Position numbers and translations under genes: made by a program | Origin: CAG-390 sp045633005 | GTDB lineage: Bacteria > Bacillota > Clostridia > Oscillospirales > CAG-272 | Assembly (NCBI GenBank): GCA_045633005.1 | Contig: JAZQXT010000047.1 | Span: 1 to 64,000 of the forward strand | DNA length: 64,000 nt | Direction of reading: 5' to 3' | Shown here: positions 18,385-26,715 of the stretch, piece by piece | How the letters are laid out: each line of letters opens with the position of its first letter | How positions within the stretch are numbered: position 1 is the first letter of the stretch | Notes under the pieces: generated by a model | Told to the model about the DNA's origin: nothing | What the model saw: only the letters and a program-made list of their open reading frames with translations | The model's database searches: none

Positions 18385-18415
18385 GAATAGGCAGTTGCTT
18401 TGCAACTGCCTATTC
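18385..18415. terminator. Perfect 14-bp hairpin between convergent genes
   Basis: Arms GAATAGGCAGTTGC and GCAACTGCCTATTC enclose a TTT loop and include the ttcA stop codon. T-rich sequence follows on the minus strand, so it probably ends ttcA transcripts; the plus-strand T-run is short. Confidence 0.6.
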
Positions 18416-19216
18416 CTCATATTCCTTGATGCCCGCCATCTTTGATATCTCACGGAAGCCACCGACCTCGGCGCGCTGTATCGCGCCGTATATGCGGTAG
18501 CGAAGTCCGCGGTTTTCGCGCTCAAGCCGCGCGAGGAGTTGTTTCATCTCCTGCCTTTCGGTGTTTCCGTCGGCGGGGCAGGTGGACGTTACAACGGGAA
18601 GCTCCGCCTTGCCAGCGAAATAGCGTATATCCTTTTCGGGCATATAGATGAGCGGTCTTATGACCGTAACGCCAACGCGCGAAAGGTAGGTCACGGGCTG
18701 AAAAACGCCTATTCTGCCCTCAAAAAAGAGATTCAGCATAAACGTTTCCACCACGTCGTCAAAATGGTGTCCAAGCGCGACCTTGTTGCATCCAAGCTCG
18801 GCGGCGGCGGAATTAAGCGCACCGCGGCGCATCTTGGCACACAGCGAGCAAGGATTGGACTCCTTACGGATATCAAATATGACCTTTGATATCTCGGTCT
18901 TGATTATCTTATGCTCAACGCCAAGCTCGCGGCAGTATTCGGTAACGGGCGAAAAGTCCATTCCCTCAAGTCCCATATCAATACTTACGGCGATGACGGA
19001 AAAGCTTTTGGGATAAAAGCGGCGAAGCCCTGCCATAGCCGCCAAAAGCGCGAGCGAGTCCTTGCCGCCCGAAACGCCGACGGCTATTTTGTCGCCATCC
19101 TCTATCATACCGTAATCGTCTACCGCGCGGCGCGCAAAGCTAAGCAAGCGCTTAGTGTCAGCGCCCCTTTTCTTTTTCGGCTCGGTCGCCGTAGTTTCAA
19201 GATCTTTTTCACTCAT
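18410..19216 (-). CDS. ttcA: tRNA 2-thiocytidine synthetase, TtcA family
   Basis: This 268-residue enzyme activates and thiolates C32 of tRNA using an Fe-S cluster. It has the PP-loop GVSGGKDSL, the CSLC pair in NPCSLCAKMRRG, LGHHFDDVVETF and a third cysteine in TSTCPADG, matching the three cluster ligands of TtcA. I chose the ATG at 19216, which follows GGAGGA and overlaps the HAD gene by 8 bases; a longer frame to 19330 lies inside that gene. A cysteine desulfurase at 8840-10015 could supply sulfur. Confidence 0.92.
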   Translation of the reverse strand: MSEKDLETTATEPKKKRGADTKRLLSFARRAVDDYGMIEDGDKIAVGVSGGKDSLALLAAMAGLRRFYPKSFSVIAVSIDMGLEGMDFSPVTEYCRELGVEHKIIKTEISKVIFDIRKESNPCSLCAKMRRGALNSAAAELGCNKVALGHHFDDVVETFMLNLFFEGRIGVFQPVTYLSRVGVTVIRPLIYMPEKDIRYFAGKAELPVVTSTCPADGNTERQEMKQLLARLERENRGLRYRIYGAIQRAEVGGFREISKMAGIKEYEE

Positions 19217-19889
19217 TGAAAAGAAAATCCTCCAGCATAGCCGTGCTGTCAAAGCACGTTTTACAGTTTTCGCGCATAAAGCCGCGAATTTTTTCGCTTG
19301 GCTGTCCCCACAGCGCACCGACGAAGGCAACGCCTGCCGCGCGAGCCATATCGTAGCCCGTGCGAAGATCGTCCACCATCAGCATTTGCGAGGGCGAAAA
19401 TCCAAAGGTTTCGCTAATATGCTCGATAGGTCTTACGGACGGCTTGCGCCATTCCTTGCCCATATCCCAGCTATATATCTTATCGGGGAGAGTGCCGAAA
19501 TTTGCCATCCAATCCCTTACGATAAAACGCTCGTGAGAGTGGGAAACGACGCAAACGATGCCTCCCGCCGCACGTTGACGTTCGATTATACGGCGCATTC
19601 CGTCAAACGCATCGGGGACTATCGAGTCGGCAAAGCGTTGCCATACGGCAATCTCGTGCGCCATTTCGGCATCGCTAAAGCCGAGTATCTCGCGGCAATA
19701 AGGCTCAAAACCCGGCTCAAAGCAATAATCGACGAACTCCGTGTAGCTTGGATGATGATCGGGGCGCAGCTTTGAGAGTATTTCAAGCCACGACGGATAA
19801 TTCACCGCGGGGGTGGATGCGACGGTTGTATCGTCGTGGTCAAGTATCAAAACGGGAAATTTCGTAGTAAATGACATTATTTTATCCAT
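19209..19889 (-). CDS. HAD family hydrolase
   Basis: This 226-residue cytosolic phosphatase-type protein has the HAD motifs in order: ILDHDDTT (nucleophile and acid Asp), VVSHS (Ser), Lys in GKEWRKPS and MVDDLRTGYD. The large cap of about 90 residues fits subfamily I. The substrate is unknown. It starts inside the last bases of the methyltransferase gene. Shine-Dalgarno support is weak for both ATGs (19889 and 19877), so the exact start is uncertain. Confidence 0.85.
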   Translation of the reverse strand: MDKIMSFTTKFPVLILDHDDTTVASTPAVNYPSWLEILSKLRPDHHPSYTEFVDYCFEPGFEPYCREILGFSDAEMAHEIAVWQRFADSIVPDAFDGMRRIIERQRAAGGIVCVVSHSHERFIVRDWMANFGTLPDKIYSWDMGKEWRKPSVRPIEHISETFGFSPSQMLMVDDLRTGYDMARAAGVAFVGALWGQPSEKIRGFMRENCKTCFDSTAMLEDFLFNE

Positions 19890-20644
19890 TCTTTCGGGAA
19901 AGCGCAGGTGTTTTGAATTTTCTCAAACGTCGCCGTGCGCACGCGCGTGGTGTTGCGCGGCTCGTCGAGATAAAGCACTATCGGCGGCGTAACGTCAAGG
20001 CGCGGTGATGCGCCAAGCTTGCCCTCGACTATGACGGCAGAGGGGCGCGAAACGGTGTCGGGGTACACCTCGGTCATGCGCTTCGGCTCTACCCTTACGC
20101 GGCGCATAGCTTCGAAAAGCTCGGGCAAACGCTCCGTCCTGAAAACGCAATAAAAGCTTCCGCCGTGCTTCAAGAGCTTTGCGGCGGCGGCGCAGAAATC
20201 GGCTATTCCGCCGTGATTTTCGTGTCTTGCGTCCTGCGCGGCATCGTCAAGCTTTGCTTGTCCCGGATGCGCAATATACGGCGGATTGGCAAGGATCGCG
20301 TCAAATCTGCCGCCGAGCTGTATTTCGTGGACCTCTCTTATATCGGCAGTTATCACGCTAACGCTGTCGGAAAGCGAATTAAGCTCGACGTTGCGCCGCG
20401 CGAGAGCCGCCATATCCTCTCTTATTTCAAGGGCTACGACCTCCTTCGCCTTGCCGTAAGCGGCGGCGAGCAGAGATATTATTCCCGTTCCGCATCCAAG
20501 CTCGCAAACTCGGCGCACGGGGCGCATAGCCGCGGCAAGCAGATATGCGTCCGTTCCCCACGCAAGCCCATGTCCCGCGTATATAAGCTTTAGCTTATCT
20601 CCGACCTCGGAGATGCTTTCACCCTTTGCAAGTTCTATATCCAT
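19877..20644 (-). CDS. tRNA1(Val) adenine-N6 methyltransferase-like protein (TrmN6/YabB type)
   Basis: This 255-residue SAM-dependent methyltransferase carries the motif I CELGCGTGIISLLAA and the catalytic NPPY (ILANPPYIAHPG) typical of N6-adenine or N5-glutamine methylation. The overall pattern, including AQDARHENHGGIADF, fits the TrmN6 family acting on A37 of tRNA-Val. The ATG at 20644 is preceded by AAAGGA. An upstream in-frame reading to 20707 would lie in the ferredoxin terminator. Confidence 0.88.
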   Translation of the reverse strand: MDIELAKGESISEVGDKLKLIYAGHGLAWGTDAYLLAAAMRPVRRVCELGCGTGIISLLAAAYGKAKEVVALEIREDMAALARRNVELNSLSDSVSVITADIREVHEIQLGGRFDAILANPPYIAHPGQAKLDDAAQDARHENHGGIADFCAAAAKLLKHGGSFYCVFRTERLPELFEAMRRVRVEPKRMTEVYPDTVSRPSAVIVEGKLGASPRLDVTPPIVLYLDEPRNTTRVRTATFEKIQNTCAFPKEWIK

Positions 20645-20668
20645 AAAAAATCCTTTCAGCTTAAGAAG

Positions 20669-20701
20669 AACGGAGCCGTCCTTATAGGGCGGCTCCGTTT
20701 T
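20669..20701 (-). terminator. Hairpin downstream of the ferredoxin gene
   Basis: On the minus strand ACGGAGCCGCCC pairs imperfectly with GGACGGCTCCGT, followed by the T-rich TCTTCTT. It lies 16 bases after the ferredoxin stop and may partly terminate transcription. Confidence 0.65.
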
Positions 20702-20716
20702 CGGCAAAATATGTAA

Positions 20717-20887
20717 TTATTCAGCCTTGGGTGCTCCTACGGGGCAAACGGACTCGCAAGAACCGCAGTCGATGCAGGTATCAGCGTCGATAACGTACTT
20801 GCCGTCAGCTTCCTTGATGGCGCCTACGGGGCACTCATCAGCACATGCACCGCATGCGATGCAATCGTCGGAAATCTTGTATGCCAT
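20717..20887 (-). CDS. 2[4Fe-4S] ferredoxin
   Basis: This 56-residue clostridial-type ferredoxin is a soluble low-potential electron carrier. Two complete CxxCxxCxxxCP motifs are visible: CIACGACADECP (9-20) and CIDCGSCESVCP (38-49). The start has a strong GGAGGT site 7 bases upstream. It has its own promoter and a hairpin after the stop, so it is a single-gene unit. Confidence 0.96.
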   Translation of the reverse strand: MAYKISDDCIACGACADECPVGAIKEADGKYVIDADTCIDCGSCESVCPVGAPKAE

Positions 20888-20921
20888 AATAATAACCTCC
20901 GTGTTTTATATGGTTTTCTAT

Positions 20922-20949
20922 ATTGTATCACAAAAAAAATATTTTGCAA
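20922..20949 (-). promoter_or_regulatory. Promoter of the ferredoxin gene
   Basis: On the minus strand TTGCAA (20949-20944) and TACAAT (20927-20922) are 16 bases apart, with a T-rich spacer. Confidence 0.65.
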
Positions 20950-21003
20950 ATACCTTTTTGAAAAAAAGTTGTGTTTTTTTATAAAAAACATTTGCCAAAA
21001 GCG

Positions 21004-22260
21004 TTATTCCGCGTTTTCCTTGTCAGCGGACTTGTCCTCGGACTTGTCGGCGGACGGCATTCTGCGTGCCTCCTTGATGATCTTTACGTCCGCAAGCTTA
21101 TAAGATTTTGGCGCTTGGTCGGGCTTTTCGTCAAGCTTTACGCGAACAGCCGAGGATATGGGCATAATGTCGGTAACGACACCCCTACCGTCAACGGTCT
21201 CCACGATAGAGCCGTGCGGCGGCATAAGCGCGATCTCGCGCTCGTAGGTATCCTGCTCAAAGCGCAGACAGCACATCAGTCTGCCGCAGTTGCCCGATAT
21301 CTTTGCAGAGTTGAGGGAAAGCCCCTGCTCCTTTGCCATCTTTATTGACACCTGCGCGAAATTCGGCAAGAATCCCGAACAGCAAAGCTTTCTGCCGCAT
21401 ACTCCGAGTCCGCCGAGCATTCTCGCCTCGTCTCTGATGCCTATCTGACGAAGCTCGATCCTCGTGCGGAATACGGATGCGAGATCCTTGACGAGATTTC
21501 TGAAGTCAACTCTGTCAGCAGAGGTGAAGTAGAAGATAAGCTTTGCGTTATCAAAGGTGTACTGTGCGCCGACGAGCTTCATATCGAGCTTGTGCGCATC
21601 GACCTTCTGCATACATATCTTAAGAGATTCCTCTTCTTTTCTGTGGTTGTCGGCGTTGTGCGCGATATCCTCCTCGGTAGCGGCGCGAAGCACCGTGCGA
21701 AGCGGCTGAACTATCTTCGCAGGCTCTACCTTGCGGTTAGCGATGGCTATGTCGCCAAATTCCATACCGCGCGAGGTCTCGACGATAACGTGGTCACCGA
21801 CCTTGAATTTAATATCGGCGGGAGCGAAATAGTATATCTTGCCGCCGCCCGCAAAGCGCACACCGACTATCTCAACGCCGTTTTCTATCTCCTCCTCGAC
21901 CGCCTCAGGCTCGTCGGAAAAGAGCGCGTCAAGCGTGGGGTCGGGGGGCATGGGCTCGTAGTCCTCGTCAGCCTTAGACTCGGTAAAATCGGCAAAGCGG
22001 CTAAATCCGAAGCCACCCACGCTTTTTCCGCCGATCTCGGGAGCGTCAAACGCCGCGATAGCCTCGATAGCCTCCGAGGTGGGTACGCTGTCGTTGTGCC
22101 TTCCCTTTCCGCCAGAGCGTCCCTTGCCAGAACGCCTTCTGTCGCCGTTTCTGTGGCGGCGGTTTCTATTGCCGTCGTGTCTTGCGCCCGAGCTATTGCC
22201 GCCCGATGCGCCGTCGGCTTCTTCTGTTTTTATAATTTCCTCAATCATTTCAATCTCCAT
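21004..22260 (-). CDS. ricT: PSP1-domain protein, RicT (YaaT) homologue
   Basis: This 418-residue protein has a disordered, basic Gly/Arg-rich N-terminus (about 20-55) and a conserved PSP1 core. Cysteine signatures GLGVCGRKLCCSGFLPNF and NCGRLMCCLRFE match RicT, the Fe-S-binding partner of the Ric/Y complex that influences RNase Y activity in Bacillus. Both N- and C-terminal tails (DKSEDKSADKE) are longer than in B. subtilis. The ATG at 22248 has GGAG 6 bases upstream and may be the real start instead of 22260. It lies directly after holB, the usual Firmicute order. Confidence 0.9.
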   Translation of the reverse strand: MEIEMIEEIIKTEEADGASGGNSSGARHDGNRNRRHRNGDRRRSGKGRSGGKGRHNDSVPTSEAIEAIAAFDAPEIGGKSVGGFGFSRFADFTESKADEDYEPMPPDPTLDALFSDEPEAVEEEIENGVEIVGVRFAGGGKIYYFAPADIKFKVGDHVIVETSRGMEFGDIAIANRKVEPAKIVQPLRTVLRAATEEDIAHNADNHRKEEESLKICMQKVDAHKLDMKLVGAQYTFDNAKLIFYFTSADRVDFRNLVKDLASVFRTRIELRQIGIRDEARMLGGLGVCGRKLCCSGFLPNFAQVSIKMAKEQGLSLNSAKISGNCGRLMCCLRFEQDTYEREIALMPPHGSIVETVDGRGVVTDIMPISSAVRVKLDEKPDQAPKSYKLADVKIIKEARRMPSADKSEDKSADKENAE

Positions 22261-22267
22261 TATAGCG

Positions 22268-23302
22268 TTAATTCATCATTCCCGTGCGCGAAAGCAGGGA
22301 TATGAGGGTAAGACGCACGTTCATATTTTTTTCAAGCGACTCGATAGCCGCCGCGACCTCCTCGGAAAACGTAAGAAGCCTGCGAAGCGGATAGCTGTCG
22401 GAAAGCTCCGTCGCCGCCGCCCTGTCGGTATAGAAGCGCAAGGGCGCGTCGGTGCTTTTTTTAAGCAAGCAAAGGTCGCGGAATGCCGTTGAGATATCCG
22501 TAAGCACTCCTATCGCCTCGTCGCGCGAATTGGTACAAGCGGCGCATAGGTGCGAGAGCGCCTCGGCGCTCTTTTTCTTATCCGCGCAGATGCGGCAGAA
22601 TTTCGCCGCCGCCTGACGCCTTGCCGCAACCTCGGCAGAGGCATCGCCCGAAAGCAGCTCGATAGCGCGTCCGAGCGAGCCGCCCGCAGACATTACCGCG
22701 GCATCAAAAAGCTCCTTGTTTCGACTTTCCGTGGGAAATGCGCCGCGTAGCGCCGCCGAAAGCTCGTCGGGGGTTAGCGGTTGCATACGGATTACGGGCG
22801 CACGGCTACGCACGGTCTCAAGCATTGATGCCGCGCTTTCGCAAAGGAGCAGGAACACCACGTACGCGGGCGGCTCCTCAAGCGTGAGCAAAAACGCGTT
22901 TTGCGCTTGTACCGTCATAGTATCGGCATCGTTTATTATATAAAATTTCAGATCAAGGTCGTTTGGATATATACAAACGTCGCCCTTCAAGGCGCGGATG
23001 GCGTCAACTCCGAGCGAAGCCTTGTCGCCGTCCCTGCCTATTTCGATAACGTCGGGGCAAATATGCGCAAATATCTTTCGACAGCTCTCGCACTCGCCGC
23101 ACGGAAGCGGCTTTGCGCCATCCCCTCGCGCCTCGCAGACGAGCGAAGCCGCAAGAGTCAAGGCAAGGGTATGCTTTCCTATTCCCTTCGCGCCCTCGAT
23201 GATGTAGGCGTGGGCGGTGTCGGGAGTGGGCGCAAGCAGGCTTTTACCAAGTCTTGCTTTAAGCGCACCGTTGCCGTATAGCTTCGGGAATATCTCCTTC
23301 AT
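22268..23302 (-). CDS. holB: DNA polymerase III subunit delta prime
   Basis: This 344-residue clamp-loader subunit has an AAA+ core: a P-loop variant GAKGIGKHTL (about 40), the zinc-module cysteines CGECESCRKIFAH, a sensor region IINDADTMTVQAQNAFLLTLEEPP and RSRAPVIRMQPL. The ATG at 23302 has AAAGGA 9 bases upstream, while an in-frame ATG at 23320 has none. It precedes ricT by 7 bases. Confidence 0.92.
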   Translation of the reverse strand: MKEIFPKLYGNGALKARLGKSLLAPTPDTAHAYIIEGAKGIGKHTLALTLAASLVCEARGDGAKPLPCGECESCRKIFAHICPDVIEIGRDGDKASLGVDAIRALKGDVCIYPNDLDLKFYIINDADTMTVQAQNAFLLTLEEPPAYVVFLLLCESAASMLETVRSRAPVIRMQPLTPDELSAALRGAFPTESRNKELFDAAVMSAGGSLGRAIELLSGDASAEVAARRQAAAKFCRICADKKKSAEALSHLCAACTNSRDEAIGVLTDISTAFRDLCLLKKSTDAPLRFYTDRAAATELSDSYPLRRLLTFSEEVAAAIESLEKNMNVRLTLISLLSRTGMMN

Positions 23303-23381
23303 CGCCGTTCGTCCTTTCATCCGTTATCATCTATTTATTATATCATTTTATATTTTTATTGTCAATGCTTTTTATAGAAAG

Positions 23382-23430
23382 AAAACGGCTGTAAGTCAAG
23401 TCGCAAAACTTGGCAAAAACAGCCGTTTTT
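23382..23430 (-). terminator. Terminator of asnA
   Basis: AAAACGGCTGT and ACAGCCGTTTT form the outer stem. A small inner hairpin (CAAG/CTTG) sits inside the loop. A T-rich run follows on the minus strand. Confidence 0.7.
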
Positions 23431-23436
23431 ATCAAA

Positions 23437-24441
23437 TTAAAGAAGCGGTATTCCGTTTTCGGCGCAAATGCGATATGTCTCGCGCGGCCAAGAGGAGCAT
23501 TGAACCTCTCCGATATGCGCCTTGCGCAAGAAGAACATACACATTCTCGACTGACCTATGCCGCCGCCGACGGAATAGGGCAATTCGCCCCTCAAGAGCG
23601 AGGAATGGAACGGAAGTGCCGCCCTCTCGGTACAGCCCGCCGCCTCAAGCTGACGGAGCATCGTTTCCTCGTCGACGCGGATACCCATGCTTGAAAGCTC
23701 AAGCGCCATATCAAGAACGGGATAGTAGACTATGATATCGCCGTTGAGCGACCAATCGTCATAGTCGGGCGCTCTGCCGTCGTGCTTTTCGCCCGAGGCG
23801 AGCGTGCCGCCGATGCCCTGCAGGAACACGGCTCCGTACTCCTTTACGGCGCGAAGCTCTCTTTCCTTGGGGGTGAGCGTGGGATATCTGTTTTCAAGCT
23901 CCTGCGCGGTGATAAAGGTTATATCCTCGGGAAGAAGCTTGTCTATAAAATTATAGTCGTCTGCTATGTAGTTTTCGGTCTGACGGAGTGCGTCGTATAT
24001 GTAACGCACGGTCTTGTGCAGATACGCCTCCGTTCTTTCCTCGTGGCGCATGACCTTTTCCCAATCCCATTGATCGACGAATACCGAGTGGATATTGTCG
24101 GTTATCTCGTCGCGGCGAATGGCGTTCATATCGGTATAAAGTCCCTCACCAACGGTAAAGCCGTAACGGCGAAGTGCCATTCTCTTCCATTTTGCAAGAG
24201 AATGAACGACGGCGTAGGAGCCACCCGTCTCGCCAAGGTCGAAGGATACGGGACGCTCGACACCGCTTAAATCGTCGTTAAGTCCGCTTTCGGAATCAAC
24301 GAACAGCGGCGCGCTGACGCGGCGCAGATTGAGCTGATTTGCCAGATCGTTCTGGAAAAAATCTTTTACCTTTTTTATAGCTATCTGTGTTTGTCTTACC
24401 GTTAAATGCGGCTTGTAGCCTTGCGGCAGGATAACGGGCAT
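23437..24441 (-). CDS. asnA: Aspartate--ammonia ligase
   Basis: This 334-residue enzyme makes asparagine from aspartate, ammonia and ATP. It has the class II synthetase-like fold of AsnA, with LRRVSAPLFVDSESGLNDDLSG, FVDQWDWEKV, DEITDNIHSVFVDQW and the C-terminal GGGIGQSRMCMFFL. Length matches the family. I use the ATG at 24441, 9 bases after AGAGG; an in-frame GTG at 24450 is less likely. It is downstream of the LUD gene with a 63-base gap. Confidence 0.95.
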   Translation of the reverse strand: MPVILPQGYKPHLTVRQTQIAIKKVKDFFQNDLANQLNLRRVSAPLFVDSESGLNDDLSGVERPVSFDLGETGGSYAVVHSLAKWKRMALRRYGFTVGEGLYTDMNAIRRDEITDNIHSVFVDQWDWEKVMRHEERTEAYLHKTVRYIYDALRQTENYIADDYNFIDKLLPEDITFITAQELENRYPTLTPKERELRAVKEYGAVFLQGIGGTLASGEKHDGRAPDYDDWSLNGDIIVYYPVLDMALELSSMGIRVDEETMLRQLEAAGCTERAALPFHSSLLRGELPYSVGGGIGQSRMCMFFLRKAHIGEVQCSSWPRETYRICAENGIPLL

Positions 24442-24504
24442 CTTGCGCACCTCTTTCCCATAAAATATAGATAATTATATCACTTATTTTTCGTTCTGTC
24501 AATA

Positions 24505-25143
24505 TTAAAATCCAAGACTCTCGCCAACGATTATAACTTTGATGCGCCACGGGATGCTTGAGCGGCGCGTGTAGACGAACTGACTGCACATACACTCGCC
24601 CGCGGTAAAGCACTCGCCGCATTTACCAAGCGTGCCGCAGGGCGTTTTTTTGCCAAGCCTTACGGCGTTTGGCGGCGCGGCGCACAGACGCGCGCGGTCA
24701 AAGCCGCCCTCGGCATCGGTGACGAGCTTGTTCATTCCCACCACCACAAGAACGTTTTGCGGTCCGTAGCAAAGTGCGGCTACGCGGTTGGCGTTGCCGT
24801 CGATATTTATAAGCTCGCCCTCGGCGGTGAATGCGTTGGCGCTCATCAGAAACCAATCCGCGCCGAACATCTGTAAATATTTTTGTCTTATCTCGTCGGC
24901 ATTTTTAGCATCAGAGCGGTCTATAGCGGTATAATTTCCGCCCTTGATAGCGTCGATAAGACCTATTTCCGATACGGTAACGGAGCCGCCCCAGCCTACG
25001 CTTGCGCCTTCGGGAATAAGCTCAAGCGCCTTTTTTAGCGCCGCCGCTTTGTCGGGGCAGTAGTAGCCCTCAATCTGACGCACTGCCATCTTTTTTATCA
25101 CAGTGGCGGCTATATTTTCAAAATTCTTCTGTATAGGTGTCAT
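24505..25143 (-). CDS. LUD-domain protein with C-terminal cysteine cluster
   Basis: This 212-residue protein belongs to the LUD (DUF162) family, which includes LutC. Recognisable parts are SVGWGGSVTVSEIGL, ADWFLMSANAFTAEGELINIDG and NVLVVVGMNKLV. The end carries six cysteines (CGTLGKCGECFTAGECMC and one earlier) that could bind metal or an Fe-S cluster. No LutA or LutB genes are present, so a role in lactate oxidation is not supported. The start overlaps the CPBP gene by 26 bases; GGAG lies upstream. Confidence 0.85.
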   Translation of the reverse strand: MTPIQKNFENIAATVIKKMAVRQIEGYYCPDKAAALKKALELIPEGASVGWGGSVTVSEIGLIDAIKGGNYTAIDRSDAKNADEIRQKYLQMFGADWFLMSANAFTAEGELINIDGNANRVAALCYGPQNVLVVVGMNKLVTDAEGGFDRARLCAAPPNAVRLGKKTPCGTLGKCGECFTAGECMCSQFVYTRRSSIPWRIKVIIVGESLGF

Positions 25144-25930
25144 TTTTCTTCTCCTTTTTACTAAACAATCTCTCCGCCTCGCCTGCGCTTACGCCGTGGA
25201 GCGTATAAAGCATAAACACAAGCACGGCAACGCCGAGAATAGCTGTAATCGTGACCGTTGCGGCATCCCATATCTTGCCGCCGCCAAGCGTTGGCACGAG
25301 GTAGCCGCAAAAATCGTAAACGGCGTGAATGGCAATGCACAGCCATATTGAGCCCGTTTTTAAAAGCACTATAGACAGCATTCCGCCGATAAGGGTGGAA
25401 TACCCCGCTTGAAGCAGAGTCGCGCCAAGTCCTGCGCCGAAAAAGAGGTTTAGCAGATGTATTGCGCCGAACGCGAGCGAGGTGGCAAGGGTTGCGAGGA
25501 ATATCTCCCGCGAGCTTCCCCGCCTGTTTTCAAGAATAGAGGTATAAAGCACGCCCCTGAAGGTAAATTCCTCAAAAAAGCCTATCATAAGCGATTCAAG
25601 GGCAAGAAGCGCGACGTGCGACGCGGGGGCATCAACTGTGGCGTTGCCGCCCACAAGTCCTATAATGGGCAGATTATTCACCGCCACCGCCATCGCCGCA
25701 AGAGCGACGAGGAGCGAGGCGCGGCTTTTATTAAAGCCGAACACGCGGTATCCGAAAAACACGGTAACGAGCATAAACGCTACGCCGCCGAGGGCGCGCG
25801 TAACGCTTACCGAAATGAGCTTGTTGAGCGTTTCGTTTGCCGAATACGTGGGCGAGGAAAGCTCAAGCACCGCCATCGCGCCGATGAAAACGGCAATGAG
25901 ACTGCCAAAGATCAGGCGTTTAGTCCTCAT
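25118..25930 (-). CDS. CPBP family intramembrane metalloprotease
   Basis: This 270-residue protein has about eight hydrophobic segments and the CPBP (Rce1-like) motifs: EEFTFRGVLY (Glu-Glu and Arg), FGAIHLLN (His) and AIHAVYD (His). Members cleave prenylated or other membrane proteins, or protect against bacteriocins. It is in the same transcription unit as lgt and a carboxyl methyltransferase-like gene. It overlaps lgt by 11 bases. Confidence 0.9.
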   Translation of the reverse strand: MRTKRLIFGSLIAVFIGAMAVLELSSPTYSANETLNKLISVSVTRALGGVAFMLVTVFFGYRVFGFNKSRASLLVALAAMAVAVNNLPIIGLVGGNATVDAPASHVALLALESLMIGFFEEFTFRGVLYTSILENRRGSSREIFLATLATSLAFGAIHLLNLFFGAGLGATLLQAGYSTLIGGMLSIVLLKTGSIWLCIAIHAVYDFCGYLVPTLGGGKIWDAATVTITAILGVAVLVFMLYTLHGVSAGEAERLFSKKEKKNDTYTEEF

Positions 25931-26702
25931 AATAGCTTACGCCCTTCTTTTTGTAATAGAGGTAAACGCTGACGCCGAGCGCCGCGCCGCCCACGACGAG
26001 AAGCACGGAAACGAGCTGTGAGGGCGACCAGAAGCTGACTATGGTGCTTCCCCTGTCGTCCGCCCTGAAATACTCGGCAAAATAGCGCCAGATACCGTAG
26101 CATACCATATACGCGGCAAGCCCGTTGATGCGTTTTTTGGAGGTACGGTAAAACATAAGTGCCGCAAGAGCGAACAGAAATGCCGCCTCAAAAAGCTGAA
26201 CGGGAACGTATTTCACACCCGCGCTGACGTGGTAAATTCCGTACCAAGCATCCGTCTGGGCACCGTGACAGCATCCCGCCATAAGACAACCGAGTCTGCC
26301 AAGACCGTGTGCTACGGGTATGGCGACTGATGCTATATCCGCGATAACAAGGAATTTCCTTACGTGGAGCTTGTCTGAAAAAACAAACGCTCCGCCGATA
26401 AAATACACGGCGATGAACGAGAGCGCACCGCCGACGAGTCCGCCGAGGAAGGTAGCGCCCGTTGATGCGTTAAGGGCAAAGCCGTCGCCGTCAAGCGCGT
26501 TATAAACAGCCTGCGTAAGCACGGCGCTTGCATATCCCGCAACTACGGCAAAAATGCCGTCGAAAAGCACGAAATTGTGAAATTTTGCGGAAAAATTCAA
26601 TTTTTTTGAAAAATGCGCAAAGCAAAGCATTGCGGCAATTATGCCCGCACCAAGAAAAATATCGTAAAGTCCAAGCCCGAATATTATTTCGTATGGGTAC
26701 AT
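25920..26702 (-). CDS. lgt: Prolipoprotein diacylglyceryl transferase
   Basis: This 260-residue multi-pass membrane enzyme attaches diacylglycerol to the lipobox cysteine of lipoproteins. It has the Lgt core HGLGRLGCLMAGCCHG (about 132-147), typical of a clostridial subgroup, and YPYEIIFGLGLYDIF at the N-terminus. AAGGAG precedes the ATG. Several lipoproteins in this window (10018-10539, 48504-49544) would be substrates. The substituted core suggests a divergent paralogue is possible. Confidence 0.85.
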   Translation of the reverse strand: MYPYEIIFGLGLYDIFLGAGIIAAMLCFAHFSKKLNFSAKFHNFVLFDGIFAVVAGYASAVLTQAVYNALDGDGFALNASTGATFLGGLVGGALSFIAVYFIGGAFVFSDKLHVRKFLVIADIASVAIPVAHGLGRLGCLMAGCCHGAQTDAWYGIYHVSAGVKYVPVQLFEAAFLFALAALMFYRTSKKRINGLAAYMVCYGIWRYFAEYFRADDRGSTIVSFWSPSQLVSVLLVVGGAALGVSVYLYYKKKGVSYYED

Positions 26703-26715
26703 TTTTTCTCCTTTT

